NCBI RefSeq assembly: GCF_026283945.1
Contig: NZ_JAPDPC010000003.1
Span: 124,001 to 188,000 of the forward strand
Direction of reading: 5' to 3'
Origin: Dyella humicola
Lineage (GTDB): Bacteria; Pseudomonadota; Gammaproteobacteria; Xanthomonadales; Rhodanobacteraceae
DNA: 64,000 bases
Part shown: one piece after another, positions 34,308 to 43,547 of the stretch
Layout of the letters: each line of letters starts with the position of its first letter
How positions within the stretch are numbered: position 1 is the stretch's first letter
Translations under genes and position numbers: made by a program
The notes under the pieces: generated by a model
Seen by the model: the letters and a program-made list of their open reading frames with translations, nothing else
What the model was told of the DNA's origin: nothing
The model's database searches: none

Positions 34308-36014
34308 ATGCGCCGCCAACTCCTGGCCCTGAGTCTCGTTGCCGCCCTGGCCGGCTGCAATTCGTCCCATGACAACGCGCCGGCGGCGCAATCCCCCGCG
34401 CCTGCACCGGCTTCCACCGCGCCCGTGACGCCGCCGCCGTCGACTGATGCGGAGAACGCGGAGCAGCGCATGGCCGCGTATGCGCCGGTCAAGCTCACCG
34501 CCGATCTCTCCGCTTTCGACGACCGGCAGAAGCGGATGATCGCGCTGCTGATCGAGGCGGCCGATGTCACCAACGACATTTACTGGCAGCAGTCCTGGGG
34601 CGACAAGGCCGCGCTGATGCAGCGCATTCCGGACGACGTCACGCGTCGCTTTGCCGAGATCAACTACGGACCCTGGGATCGCCTCGACAACGACCAGCCC
34701 TTTGTGGCCGGCGTCGGCGCGCGGACGCCGGGCGCACAGTTCTATCCGGCCGACATGACCAAGGACGAGTTCGAGAAGGCCGATCTCAAGGACAAGACCG
34801 GGCTTTACAACGTGCTGCGCCGCGACGCCGAAGGCAAGCTCGTCACGGTGCCTTATCACGAAGCCTACAAGGCAGATCTTGAGCGCGCCGCAGGTCTGCT
34901 GCGCCAGGCTGCGGCGCTTTCCGACGACAAGGAATTCGCCGGCTATCTGAAGCAGCGTGCGGATGCCTTGCTCAGCGACGACTACCGCCCCAGCGATTTC
35001 GCCTGGATGTCGATGAAGAACAATCCGGTCGACATCGTGATCGGTCCCATCGAAACCTATGAAGACCAGCTCTACGGCTACAAGGCCAGCTACGAAAGCT
35101 ATGTGCTGCTGAAGGACCAGGCCTGGAGCGCCAAGCTGGCGCGCTTCGCCAAGTACCTCCCCGAGCTGCAGCGCGAGTTGCCGGTCGACGAGAAGTACAA
35201 GGCCGAGAAGCCCGGCTCCGATGCCGATCTCAATGCCTATTTCGCCGTCTACTACGCGGGTGACGCCAATGTCGGCGCCAAGACCATCGCCATCAACCTG
35301 CCCAACGACGAGGAAGTGCAGCTGAAGAAGGGCACGCGCCGCCTGCAGTTGGAAAACGTGATGCAGGCGAAGTTCGACAAGATCATGCTGCCGATCGCCA
35401 AAGAGCTGATTGCGGACGACCAGCAAGCGCATCTCACCTTCGACGCCTTCTTCGAGAACACCATGTTCCATGAAGTGGCGCATGGTCTCGGCATCAAGGA
35501 GACACTGACCGGCAAGGGCCTGGTGCGTGGTGCGTTGAAGGACCAGGCGTCCAGTTTCGAGGAAGGCAAGGCCGATATCCTCGGCCTGTACATGGTGACC
35601 AAGCTGGCCGAGAAAGGTGAGCTGGACAAGTCGAAGTTGATGGACAACTACGTCACCTTCCTCGCCGGCATCCTGCGTTCGGTGCGCTTCGGCGCCAGCG
35701 ACGCACACGCCAAGGCGAACATGGTGCGTTTCAACTTCTTCAAGCAGCGGGGCGCGTTCTCGCGTGACGATGCCAGCGGCCGTTATCGCGTCGACTTCGA
35801 CAAGATGACCGCCGCCATGAATGCGTTGTCGGCCAAGCTGCTCACCATCCAGGGCGATGGCGATTACGAGGCGGCCAAGCAGCTCACCGACACCATGGGC
35901 ACCGTCGACGCGCAGCTGGCCGGCGATTTGAAGCGCCTGGATAAGGCGAAGATTCCGGTGGATATCACGTTCGAACAGGGCCTGGACGTACTGGGTCTCC
36001 CCAAACCCCAATAA
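34308..36014 (+). CDS. Zinc-peptidase lipoprotein (M49-related)
   Basis: The 568 residues have a lipoprotein signal with lipobox LAGC (Cys17) and a Pro/Ala-rich linker to about 45. The zinc site is FHEVAHGLG (H388, E389, H392) followed by SFEEGKAD (E418/E419), arranged as in dipeptidyl-peptidase III relatives but with HExxH rather than the HExxGH of classic DPP III. It is probably anchored to a membrane facing the periplasm and cleaves peptides. An upstream open frame through the repeat element is not protein-like. No obvious operon partner. Confidence 0.8.
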   Translation: MRRQLLALSLVAALAGCNSSHDNAPAAQSPAPAPASTAPVTPPPSTDAENAEQRMAAYAPVKLTADLSAFDDRQKRMIALLIEAADVTNDIYWQQSWGDKAALMQRIPDDVTRRFAEINYGPWDRLDNDQPFVAGVGARTPGAQFYPADMTKDEFEKADLKDKTGLYNVLRRDAEGKLVTVPYHEAYKADLERAAGLLRQAAALSDDKEFAGYLKQRADALLSDDYRPSDFAWMSMKNNPVDIVIGPIETYEDQLYGYKASYESYVLLKDQAWSAKLARFAKYLPELQRELPVDEKYKAEKPGSDADLNAYFAVYYAGDANVGAKTIAINLPNDEEVQLKKGTRRLQLENVMQAKFDKIMLPIAKELIADDQQAHLTFDAFFENTMFHEVAHGLGIKETLTGKGLVRGALKDQASSFEEGKADILGLYMVTKLAEKGELDKSKLMDNYVTFLAGILRSVRFGASDAHAKANMVRFNFFKQRGAFSRDDASGRYRVDFDKMTAAMNALSAKLLTIQGDGDYEAAKQLTDTMGTVDAQLAGDLKRLDKAKIPVDITFEQGLDVLGLPKPQ

Positions 36015-36019
36015 CGCTC

Positions 36020-36898
36020 CTACAGGGAAGGCGCGGGCGATTCGATGTTGTCCTCCAGATGCGCGCTGGCCCAGGCAGCGACTGCTTCGGGATGCTCAAG
36101 ATGCAGATGGTGGCCGCCGTCCATATGGCTGACGGCGATCTGCTCCACGCAATCCGCGCGCGCTTGCATCTGCGCTTCTGGCAGGTAGGGGGTTTCTGGC
36201 GTCGCCAGCAGCAGGGCTGTGGGTGATTCGATGCCGTGCAGCAGGGCATGAATCTGTCCTTCCGCCAGGCGTATCGGTGATGTCCGGTTGAGCCGGGGGT
36301 CGCTGCGCCATTGCCAGCCTCCCTCGACCTTGCGCAGTCCGCGTTCCACGATGGGGCGTGCCTGTTCTGGAGGCAGGCCGCTGGCGACGGTGCGTGCGCC
36401 GATGGCGAGGTCGATGGAGGGGAACAGTCGTAACGCTCGAGCGGAAGCGGGAGTTACCGTGAACCCGCTGCGAAATCGATGCAGGGTTTGCCGCCCATTG
36501 TCGCCCACCGGACCGATGCCTTCGATCAACAGCAACCGCTCGACGCCATCGGGTACGGCCGCGGCCACCAGTGCCGCGATACCGGCACCGAGCGAATGGC
36601 CGAGGAGTCGATAGCGTGTCAGCGCCAGCGCATCGACGGCCGCGAGCACGGCATGAACATAGTCGAGGAAGTGATAGTGCATGCCCGGCGGCAGATGATC
36701 CGAATGGCCGTGGCCGGACAGGTCAAGCGCGATGACTTGCCAGCGGTCGGCGAGCAAGGGCGCCAGATGGGCGAAGCTGCCAGCGTTATCCAGCCAGCCA
36801 TGCAAGGCGAGTAGCGGTGGTGCATCTGCCTTGCCCCAGACTTGGGCGCGTAGGCGAAAATGCGGCAGGGCGATGTCCTTTTCGACCGGTGCATTCAT
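36020..36898 (-). CDS. Alpha/beta hydrolase
   Basis: The 292-residue cytoplasmic hydrolase has LHGWLDNAGSF (oxyanion loop), LDLSGHGHSD, the nucleophile elbow GHSLGAG and a late HMDGGHHLHLE supplying the catalytic His. It resembles SERHL/MEST-type hydrolases of unknown substrate. The gene starts 6 nt after hemH on the same strand and is likely co-transcribed, without a clear functional link. Its TAG stop is read inside a TGTAGGAGCG sequence, the end motif of the REP-like repeat at 20729. The coding end may therefore have been rewritten by a repeat insertion. Confidence 0.87.
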   Translation of the reverse strand: MNAPVEKDIALPHFRLRAQVWGKADAPPLLALHGWLDNAGSFAHLAPLLADRWQVIALDLSGHGHSDHLPPGMHYHFLDYVHAVLAAVDALALTRYRLLGHSLGAGIAALVAAAVPDGVERLLLIEGIGPVGDNGRQTLHRFRSGFTVTPASARALRLFPSIDLAIGARTVASGLPPEQARPIVERGLRKVEGGWQWRSDPRLNRTSPIRLAEGQIHALLHGIESPTALLLATPETPYLPEAQMQARADCVEQIAVSHMDGGHHLHLEHPEAVAAWASAHLEDNIESPAPSL

Positions 36899-36904
36899 GG
36901 GGAT

Positions 36905-38002
36905 TTACCTGAGGGTGAAGGGCTCTTGCCGGGGCGTGTCGTCCGCTGCGGAGTCGGTGGCGAATTCGTCCCAGCCTTGCGTATGGCGCAGCACCAGCGT
37001 GGCGAGGCTTTCGACCTGTGCGGGCGAATCGTTGAGTGCCGGGATATAGCGCAATTCGCTGCCGCCGGCCTGGCGGAAGAACTCGTGATTCTGCATGGCG
37101 ATTTCTTCCAGGGTTTCCAGGCAATCCACGGCAAAGCCCGGGCAGGCGACATCCAGCGTCCTGATACCCGCGCCGGCCAGCTCGCGCACGGTGGCATCGG
37201 TGTACGGCTGCAACCAGCGCTCGCGGCCCACGCGCGACTGGAAGCTCACCAGCAGTTGCGTCTCGTCCAGGCGCAAACGCTCGCGCAGGGCGCGCGCCGT
37301 GGCCTGGCACTGTTCCTCGTAAGGGTCGCCCAGGCGTACGTAACGCTCCGGAATGCCATGGAACGACAGCAGCAACTTGTCGCCGCGACCGTTCACCGCC
37401 CACCAGCGTTCGATGCTGTGGGCAAGCGCCTCAATATGCGCCGCCTCATCGTGGTAATCATTGACGATGCGCAGCTCCGGCGGCCAGCGTAGCGACTTCA
37501 CCGCATTGGCCACGGCATCGATCACCGAACCGGTGGAGGTTGCCGAGTACTGCGGATAGAGCGGCAGCACCAGCAGGCGACGCACGCCCTCGCGCTGCAG
37601 TTGTTCGATCTGACGTTGCACCGACGGCTCGCCATAGCGCATCGCCAGGGCGACGCGAATCGGGCCCGCCGGGCGCAGTCGTTGTAGTGCTTCCCGCAGG
37701 CGCGCGGTGAGCGACTCGCTGCCGACGCGCAGCGGCGATCCTTGTGGCGTCCAGATGCGTTGATACGCATGGGCCGACCGGGACGGTCGCACGCGCAGGA
37801 TCACGCCGTGCAGGATCAGCCACCAGAGCCAGCGCGGGTAATCGATCACGCGCGGGTCGCCGAGAAATTCGGCCAGATAGGGACGTACCGCCTTCGCGGT
37901 AGGGGCCTCCGGTGTGCCCAGATTCACCAACAACACTCCCGCCTGAACGGGAAGGTCATCGGAATCGCCGGCGGGGCCGGTATAGTCGTGGCTACGTGGC
38001 AT
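36905..38002 (-). CDS. hemH: Ferrochelatase
   Basis: Inserts ferrous iron into protoporphyrin IX, the last step of protohaem synthesis. The 365 residues start where family similarity begins: VQAGVLLVNLGTPEAPTAKAVRPYL. Other signatures are GSPL, MRYGEPS, LPLYPQYSATSTGS, LLSFHGIPER with catalytic H215, and CPGFAVDCLETLEEIAMQN with the metal-pathway E296. A longer upstream frame, overlapping the SYLF gene on the other strand, is not protein-like. It is the first gene of a two-gene unit with an alpha/beta hydrolase and is divergent from the SYLF gene. Confidence 0.95.
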   Translation of the reverse strand: MPRSHDYTGPAGDSDDLPVQAGVLLVNLGTPEAPTAKAVRPYLAEFLGDPRVIDYPRWLWWLILHGVILRVRPSRSAHAYQRIWTPQGSPLRVGSESLTARLREALQRLRPAGPIRVALAMRYGEPSVQRQIEQLQREGVRRLLVLPLYPQYSATSTGSVIDAVANAVKSLRWPPELRIVNDYHDEAAHIEALAHSIERWWAVNGRGDKLLLSFHGIPERYVRLGDPYEEQCQATARALRERLRLDETQLLVSFQSRVGRERWLQPYTDATVRELAGAGIRTLDVACPGFAVDCLETLEEIAMQNHEFFRQAGGSELRYIPALNDSPAQVESLATLVLRHTQGWDEFATDSAADDTPRQEPFTLR

Positions 38003-38108
38003 CGTGGCGCTAGCGGTGAGAATCGCCGCAGAGTCTGCCACAAGCCGTTTGCGGTGCCGCATGAAGGCTTGCCGCAGGCCGTGCCTGAATCCAGCTTCGG
38101 AGTCATCC

Positions 38109-38798
38109 ATGATCAAAGCACCACTGCGTCGTCTTTTGCTTGCCAGTTTGGTCCTGTTGCTGCCGGCCATGGCAGCACACGCGGAGGATCCGCCGCTCGA
38201 GCGCGCCCAGAATTCGGTGCGCGTGCTGAAGGAGATCATGGAAGCGCCGGACAAGTCGATCCCGCAGGACCTGCTCAAGGACGCCAAGGCCATTGCGGTG
38301 ATTCCCGACCTGCTCAAGGTGGGCTTCATCTTTGGCGGCCGCCGCGGCGAGGGCCTGATCTCGGTGAAGAGCCCCGACGGCACCTGGTCCAACCCCAGCT
38401 TTATCACCATGACGGGCGGCAGCGTGGGCTTTCAGGCCGGTGTGTCTTCGACCGATGTGATCCTGGTATTCCGCACCCAGCGTGGCGTGGACAGCATCGT
38501 CAACGGCAAATTTACCCTTGGCGCTGACGCGGCGGCCGCGGCGGGCCCGGTCGGCCGTACGGCCACGGCATCGACCGATAGCCAGTTCAAGGCCGAGATT
38601 TACTCCTACTCGCGCTCTCGTGGTCTGTTCGCTGGCGTTGCGCTGGACGGTTCGGCCTTGCGTATCGACTACGACGCCAACGAGGCCATCTATGGCTCTG
38701 GCATCACGCCACGACGCATCTTCGAAGGCGGCGTAAGCAACGTGGCGGGGCCGGTGGTCGACTTCAGGGACCGTCTGGAGGAGTACACTCAGCGCTGA
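38109..38798 (+). CDS. SYLF (Ysc84) domain exported protein
   Basis: The 229 residues have a signal peptide (LLLASLVLLLPAMAAHA) and a full SYLF/Ysc84 lipid-binding domain: AIAVIPDLLKVGFIFGGRRGEGLIS, WSNPSFITMTGGSVGFQAGVSSTDVILVF, FTLGADAAAAAGPVGR, EIYSYSRSRGLFAGVALDG and AIYG. In other organisms this domain binds phosphoinositides or membranes; the bacterial role is unclear and presumed periplasmic. GGAG lies at suitable distance before the ATG. It precedes tatABC by 66 bp and may share read-through transcription. Confidence 0.9.
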   Translation: MIKAPLRRLLLASLVLLLPAMAAHAEDPPLERAQNSVRVLKEIMEAPDKSIPQDLLKDAKAIAVIPDLLKVGFIFGGRRGEGLISVKSPDGTWSNPSFITMTGGSVGFQAGVSSTDVILVFRTQRGVDSIVNGKFTLGADAAAAAGPVGRTATASTDSQFKAEIYSYSRSRGLFAGVALDGSALRIDYDANEAIYGSGITPRRIFEGGVSNVAGPVVDFRDRLEEYTQR

Positions 38799-38864
38799 TG
38801 TGGAGCGGCGGCGCGGCAGCGTGACGGCTGGTTCCGCCGCTTTTACGTCCTTGAGGCCAGATTC

Positions 38865-39104
38865 ATGAGCATCACCCATCTACTCATTCTTCTCGTCGTT
38901 GTCGTGCTGATCTTTGGCACCAAGAAACTACGCAATATCGGTGGCGACCTTGGCGGCGCCGTACGCGACTTCAAAAAGGGCTTGGACGGCGGCGACGGTG
39001 ACGGCTCCAAGCCGGCCCCGCCCCAGCAGGACGACCGCCTGCGCGCCGACCCGCCGCCAGCTGCGGCCGCTCAGAACCAGCACGACACCACCGAGCAGAA
39101 GTAA
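38865..39104 (+). CDS. tatA: Twin-arginine translocase subunit TatA
   Basis: Forms the translocation channel for folded proteins. The 79 residues have one N-terminal membrane helix ([20 protein letters not shown]) with the conserved FGxxxL hinge, an amphipathic helix ([18 protein letters not shown]) and a Gln/Asp/Pro/Ala-rich tail. GAGG precedes the ATG. First gene of tatABC. Confidence 0.95.
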   Translation: MSITHLLILLVVVVLIFGTKKLRNIGGDLGGAVRDFKKGLDGGDGDGSKPAPPQQDDRLRADPPPAAAAQNQHDTTEQK

Positions 39105-39120
39105 ATCGGACTAGCGGGTC

Positions 39121-39492
39121 ATGATTGAAATCAGCTTCGGCAAGCTGATCCTGCTCGCGCTTGTGGCGCTGATCGTGCTCGGCCCGGAGAAACTCCCCGG
39201 CGCCGCCCGCACGGCTGGCGCCTTGTTGCGTCGCGTGCGGACCGGCTGGGACAGCGTGCGCGCCGAGGTCGAGCGCGAACTGCAGATCGAGGAAATTCGT
39301 CGCCAGGCGCGCGAGGCGGCGGACCGGGCGACGGCAGCCCAGGCCGAGTTGGACGCTACTCTGCGCAAGATGCAGCCGGTCGGCAACGCGGCGGTTTCGC
39401 CCGCACCGGCTACGAGCGAGGCGCCGGTCGAAACCGTCGCGCCTATGCTCGACCCTGCGCCACCCAAGGAAGCTCCGCATGGCGGCGTCTGA
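39121..39492 (+). CDS. tatB: Twin-arginine translocase subunit TatB
   Basis: The receptor partner of TatC for twin-arginine signal peptides. The 123 residues have an N-terminal helix (EISFGKLILLALVALIVLGPEKLP, with the conserved E and the GPEKLP hinge), a long charged helix (SVRAEVERELQIEEIRRQAREAADRA) and a Pro/Ala-rich tail. Its end overlaps tatC by 14 nt. Confidence 0.95.
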   Translation: MIEISFGKLILLALVALIVLGPEKLPGAARTAGALLRRVRTGWDSVRAEVERELQIEEIRRQAREAADRATAAQAELDATLRKMQPVGNAAVSPAPATSEAPVETVAPMLDPAPPKEAPHGGV

Positions 39493-40243
39493 GCAACAAG
39501 GTCCCGAAGCCGATGGTTTGGAGCAAGGCCTGTTCTCCCATCTGATCGAACTGCGCACCCGCTTGATGCGTGCGTTGATCACGGTCGTGGTGGTGCTGGT
39601 CGCGTTGATCCCATTCGCCAATCGCCTGTACACCGAGCTGGCGCAGCCCTTGGTGAAGCGGCTGCCTCAAGGTGCGCACCTGATCGCCACCGAAGTGGCC
39701 GGCGGCTTCGTGACGCCGCTGAAGCTGGCGTTCTACACGGCGCTGTTTATCGGCATGCCGATGATCCTCTACCAGCTGTGGGCCTTCGTCAGCCCGGGCC
39801 TGTATCGCAACGAGAAGCGCCTGGCGCGGCCGCTGCTGGCCGCCGCGCTGCTGTTGTTCTACCTGGGCTGCGCCTTCGCCTATTTCCTGGTGCTGCCCGC
39901 GGCCTTCCGCTTCCTCACGGCGGTGACGCCGGTGGGCGTGGAGATGATGACGGACATCTCGCATTACCTCGATTTCGTGATGCTGATGTTCTTTGCCTTC
40001 GGCCTGTGCTTCCAGGTACCGGTCATCGTGGTGGTGCTGGCGGCGATCGGTGTCGTCAACCTTGAGCAGCTGCGCAACGGGCGGCGTTATGCGATCGTGG
40101 GCGCGTTTACGATTTCCGCCTTCATCACGCCGCCGGATATCACCTCGATGATCATGCTGGCCATTCCGATGTGCCTGCTCTACGAACTGGGCGTGCTGGC
40201 GGTGCGCTGGCTGCTGAAGCCGGGTCAGACGGAGCGAGCATGA
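39479..40243 (+). CDS. tatC: Twin-arginine translocase subunit TatC
   Basis: The core receptor for twin-arginine signal peptides. The 254 residues have six membrane helices. Hallmarks are HLIELRTRLMRAL in the cytoplasmic N-terminus, a region with FYTALFIGMPMILYQLWAFVSPGLYRNEKR (conserved FVxPGLxxxE), FAYFLVLPAAFRFL and the late PPDITSMIMLAIPM. It overlaps tatB at its start, and its TGA overlaps the ATG of the following cupin gene (ATGA). Confidence 0.95.
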   Translation: MAASEQQGPEADGLEQGLFSHLIELRTRLMRALITVVVVLVALIPFANRLYTELAQPLVKRLPQGAHLIATEVAGGFVTPLKLAFYTALFIGMPMILYQLWAFVSPGLYRNEKRLARPLLAAALLLFYLGCAFAYFLVLPAAFRFLTAVTPVGVEMMTDISHYLDFVMLMFFAFGLCFQVPVIVVVLAAIGVVNLEQLRNGRRYAIVGAFTISAFITPPDITSMIMLAIPMCLLYELGVLAVRWLLKPGQTERA

Positions 40244-40722
40244 GCGACGTCGCCGCCCGCATCGAAGAGCTGAAGGCCACGTTACAGCTGCAGCCCCATG
40301 TGGAGGGGGGACACTATCGCCGGGTGTACCCGCAGCCATCGGCTTCGGACCATCCGGATGGCCGTTCCGCCCTGAGCGCCATCCATTACCTGCTCGAGGC
40401 AGGTGAGTTCAGCAGCTGGCACCGCGTAGATGCCGAAGAAGCCTGGCATTTCGTCGAAGGCGAACCGCTGGAGCTGCTGATCTTCGATCCGGACAACAAG
40501 AGTCTGGAGCGCTGCTGCCTGGGCCCGCTGGCACCTGGCGTGCGGCCAATGGCCGTGGTGCCGGCCGGTTCCTGGCAGGCCGCACGGCCTCTGGGCAGCC
40601 ACACTTTGGTGACTTGCCTGGTGGCGCCCGCGTTCGAGTACGACGGCTTCGAACTGTTGGACGAGCACGATCCGCTGGCCGGCCACCTGGCCGGTCTGGC
40701 GCCGGAGATTGATTCGACCTGA
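40240..40722 (+). CDS. DUF985 cupin-domain protein
   Basis: The 160 residues form the Cupin_5/DUF985 family: LQPHVEGGHYRRVYPQ near the start, SAIHYLLEAGEFSSWHRVDAEEAWHFVEGEPLEL (metal-site His/Glu region) and APAFEYDGFELL near the end. The biochemical role is unknown; related folds bind nucleotide sugars or metals. It is translationally coupled to tatC, which is probably an operon convenience, as the protein has no signal peptide. Confidence 0.88.
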   Translation: MSDVAARIEELKATLQLQPHVEGGHYRRVYPQPSASDHPDGRSALSAIHYLLEAGEFSSWHRVDAEEAWHFVEGEPLELLIFDPDNKSLERCCLGPLAPGVRPMAVVPAGSWQAARPLGSHTLVTCLVAPAFEYDGFELLDEHDPLAGHLAGLAPEIDST

Positions 40723-40726
40723 GCCT

Positions 40727-40767
40727 GACCGCCCCTCCCGTTCGGGTCGCCCCACGGGGAGAGGGAA
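40727..40767. repeat. Degenerate end of the hairpin-ended repeat
   Basis: CCGCCCCTCCCG..CCCCACGGGGAGAGGGA resembles one end of the elements at 34106 and 61343, with the stem partly destroyed. It sits between the convergent cupin and ctpA genes and could help terminate both. Confidence 0.35.
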
Positions 40768-40780
40768 TAAAGCCTGCGCC

Positions 40781-42139
40781 TCAGTGCTTGCTGATCGGCG
40801 TAGCCGCAGGCGCGACGCGATTGAGCGCCAACCCCTTCAGTACGTTGAGCGCTTGCGACAAGGCGTAGTCCTGCGTGGCGAGCTTGGCGTTTTCCGCGCT
40901 GCCGTCGTTATCGATGTCCCGCCCCAGCTTGCTGTCTTCGTTGGCGAGGTGGTTGGGCAGATCCGCTTCTGAGCTGACCAGCACCGGCGCGCTGTCGGCC
41001 TTGTTGACGGCCAGGTCCGCCAGGGCGATATCGGGCTTGATGCCTTCGGCCTGGATCGAGGTGCCGCTGGGCGTGTAGTAACGCGCCGTGGTGATCTTCA
41101 CCGCATGGTCGTTGTCCAGCGGCAACACGGTTTGCACGACGCCCTTGCCAAACGTGCGCCGGCCCACGATCAGGGCACGACGGTTGTCCTTGAGTGCGCC
41201 GGCGACGATCTCGGCCGCTGAGGCGGTGCCGTTGTCGACCAGTACCACCATCGGTGCGCCATTGAGGATGTCGCCCGGGTGCGCCTCGAAGCTCAAGTTG
41301 GAATCCTGCAGGCGGCCACGGGTGGTCACGATGGTGCCGCTATTGAGGAAGTCGTCGCTGACGCCGACCGCCGCCGTGAGCAGGCCGCCCGGGTTGGAGC
41401 GCAGGTCGAGAATGACCCCTTTGGGCTGGCCGTGCTTCTTGATGAACTCGCCCAGCTTCTTTTCGAGGTCGGGCGTGGTGTCGTCCTGGAACTGGCTGAG
41501 GCGCACATAGGCGTAGCCGGGCTCCAGTTCGCGCACTTTCACGCTGGTGATCGAGATGCGTTCGCGCACCAGCGGCATGTCGATCGGCTTGTCACTCTTC
41601 TCGTGCAGGATGGTCAGGGTGACCTTGCTGCCCGGGTCGCCACGCAACTGCTTGAACATGTCGTCGATGTTCTCGGTTTCCACCGGCTTGCCATCGATCT
41701 TGATGATCGTGTCGCCGGGCTTGATGCCGGCGCGCGCAGCAGGGGTGTCGTCGATGGGGGCAATGATGCGCAACGTGCCGTCCACCTGCAGGACTTCGAT
41801 GCCGAGGCCGCCGTACTGGCCGGTGGTGTCCTCGTTGAGCTCGTTCAGGCCCTCCTTGTCCAGGTACTCGCTGTGCGGGTCGAGACCGGTGAGCATGCCG
41901 CTGATGGCGGCCTTCATCAGGGTCTTGTTGTCCACCGGCTCCACGTAGGCCTGTCGAACGATTTCGTAGACGCGGCTGAAGTTGCGGATATCGTCCAGAT
42001 CCACGCGATCGGGCACGGAAGACGCGGTCGCTGGGGCGGCCGATGGCTTGGCGCCCTTGACTTGCGCAGGCGCGGTCTGGGCCTGCGCCAGCGGCGTCGC
42101 CAGCAGCAGGACGGCGAGGCTCAAGGTGGAAAACCGCAT
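40781..42139 (-). CDS. ctpA: C-terminal processing protease CtpA (S41)
   Basis: The 452-residue exported serine protease has a signal peptide (TLSLAVLLLATPLAQA), an N-terminal cap with YVEPVDNKTLMKAAISGMLTGLDPHSEYL, a PDZ domain (about 108-192, GGLGIEV, GIKPGDTIIKIDGK) and an S41 core. LDLRSNPGG, DNGTASAAEI with nucleophile S307 and RTFGKGVVQ with general base K332 are complete. It trims C-termini of periplasmic proteins; in relatives it controls murein hydrolases. It follows the EnvC gene on the same strand by 133 bp, an arrangement conserved in gammaproteobacteria. Confidence 0.93.
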   Translation of the reverse strand: MRFSTLSLAVLLLATPLAQAQTAPAQVKGAKPSAAPATASSVPDRVDLDDIRNFSRVYEIVRQAYVEPVDNKTLMKAAISGMLTGLDPHSEYLDKEGLNELNEDTTGQYGGLGIEVLQVDGTLRIIAPIDDTPAARAGIKPGDTIIKIDGKPVETENIDDMFKQLRGDPGSKVTLTILHEKSDKPIDMPLVRERISITSVKVRELEPGYAYVRLSQFQDDTTPDLEKKLGEFIKKHGQPKGVILDLRSNPGGLLTAAVGVSDDFLNSGTIVTTRGRLQDSNLSFEAHPGDILNGAPMVVLVDNGTASAAEIVAGALKDNRRALIVGRRTFGKGVVQTVLPLDNDHAVKITTARYYTPSGTSIQAEGIKPDIALADLAVNKADSAPVLVSSEADLPNHLANEDSKLGRDIDNDGSAENAKLATQDYALSQALNVLKGLALNRVAPAATPISKH

Positions 42140-42272
42140 GGGTGGGGACTCCGGGGAAAACCAAAGGGGGCGTCGCCGATGATCCATCAGCGCAACGCGC
42201 TTGGACCACCAGACCGCGCCGGAATTCAATATCACGACACGCAGGTTAGCCTGCGACGCTGCGTAGCTGGCG

Positions 42273-43472
42273 TCAACGCTGGCGGCCGAGCCAGCTGCGC
42301 GGGTCCACCGGCTTGTTGTTCTGGCGCAGCTCGAAATACACGCCCGTGTTGACGCCGATAGGTGCGGTCGCCGTGCCGATCACCTGGCCGACCTCCACCT
42401 GGTCGCCCACGCCGCGCAGCAGGGTTTCGTTATTGCCATACATGCTCATCCAGCCGCTGCCGTGGCTGACGATAAGCAGCATCCCGTAGCCGCGCAGAAA
42501 CGCGGCGTAGACCACGCGGCCGCTGGCCACCGCATGCACTTCGCTACCCCCGGCCGCCTTGATCAAGACACCATTGCCATACGTGTTCACCACGCCATTG
42601 GCGGGCCAGGGCAGGTTGCCACGGATGTTGGCGAGCCCCTTGCCGGCTGGCGGCACCGGAGTCGTGGCGTTGGCGCGGGCGGCTCGCTCGGCCTCCTTGG
42701 CGGCCTCGTCGATGGCCTTCTGCAGCTTTTCGAGCAGTTGGTTGAGCGAGGCCTCGTTCTGTTTCAAGGCGGCCAGGCGCTGGGCCTGGTCCTTGTATTG
42801 GGCATCGGTGTCGGCCACCAGCTGGGCCTGGGCTGCCCGTTGCTGCTCCAGCGTCCTGGCCTGGGTCTCGCGCTCGGCGCGACTGGCCTGGAGAGCCTGC
42901 TGCTGGGCGGTGATCTCGGTTTCCAGGTCCTGCAGCTTGGCCAGGTCGCCCATCAGCTTTTGTACGCGCTGGACGCGGTCTTCCTGGAAGTACTTGGAGT
43001 AGGCCAGGGCCTGTGCGATGCGTGCGACATCATCATCACCCATCAACAAGCGCAGATCCGAGCCTCGGCCCAGGGCGTAGGTGGCGCGGAGCAGGTCGGC
43101 AATGGCCGCGCGCTGGCCTTCGAGACTCTTGTTCAGTTCAGCCCGCTGCTGTTGCAACTGCTCCAGGTCGTGCTGTTTGGTCGCCAGCTGGGCGTCAGTT
43201 TCGCGCACGGCTTTGGCCGCGCCAGCCACGGCATTGGCCTGCTTGGCCAGTTCGGCATTGGCGCTGTCGCGTTTGGCGGCCGTTTCGGCCTGGTCCTTGG
43301 CCAGTGCCTCCATCTTGCTGCGCACATCCGACAACTTCTTCTCGGCCTCGGCTTGTTCGGCCTTGGTCTTGACGTCCTGGGCCGCCCAGGAAGGCATGGC
43401 GATGAAGGAGAGCACGAGCGCGCCGGTGATGGCGCGGGCGAAGGGACGGGCACGATCAGGAGGCTTGGGCAT
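42273..43472 (-). CDS. envC: Murein hydrolase activator EnvC
   Basis: Activates amidases for septal peptidoglycan splitting. The 399 residues have a signal peptide (ITGALVLSFIAMPSWAA), two long coiled-coil stretches (about 30-110 and 170-265, Ala/Gln/Glu/Lys-rich heptads) and a C-terminal LytM domain (about 295-399: GNGVLIKAAGGSEVHAVASG, YGMLLIVSHGSGWMSMYG, YFELRQNNKPVDP). The normal M23 zinc ligands are lost in the same way as in E. coli EnvC, so it is an activator, not an enzyme. An ATG at 43496 would add eight residues before the signal peptide. Confidence 0.92.
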   Translation of the reverse strand: MPKPPDRARPFARAITGALVLSFIAMPSWAAQDVKTKAEQAEAEKKLSDVRSKMEALAKDQAETAAKRDSANAELAKQANAVAGAAKAVRETDAQLATKQHDLEQLQQQRAELNKSLEGQRAAIADLLRATYALGRGSDLRLLMGDDDVARIAQALAYSKYFQEDRVQRVQKLMGDLAKLQDLETEITAQQQALQASRAERETQARTLEQQRAAQAQLVADTDAQYKDQAQRLAALKQNEASLNQLLEKLQKAIDEAAKEAERAARANATTPVPPAGKGLANIRGNLPWPANGVVNTYGNGVLIKAAGGSEVHAVASGRVVYAAFLRGYGMLLIVSHGSGWMSMYGNNETLLRGVGDQVEVGQVIGTATAPIGVNTGVYFELRQNNKPVDPRSWLGRQR

Positions 43473-43547
43473 CGGGCGATTATCACCGAGCTCCATGACC
43501 GCATGCGAGCCGGTGACGCCGGAGTATCGACTGGGGGCGGCTGTAAG

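Noticed and set aside
34293-36011. 572-codon minus-strand frame opposite the zinc peptidase
   Set aside because: Antisense shadow; the plus strand has a lipobox and a complete HExxH site.
38003-38410. 136-codon N-terminal extension of ferrochelatase
   Set aside because: Overlaps the SYLF gene on the other strand and lacks similarity; family similarity begins just after 38002.
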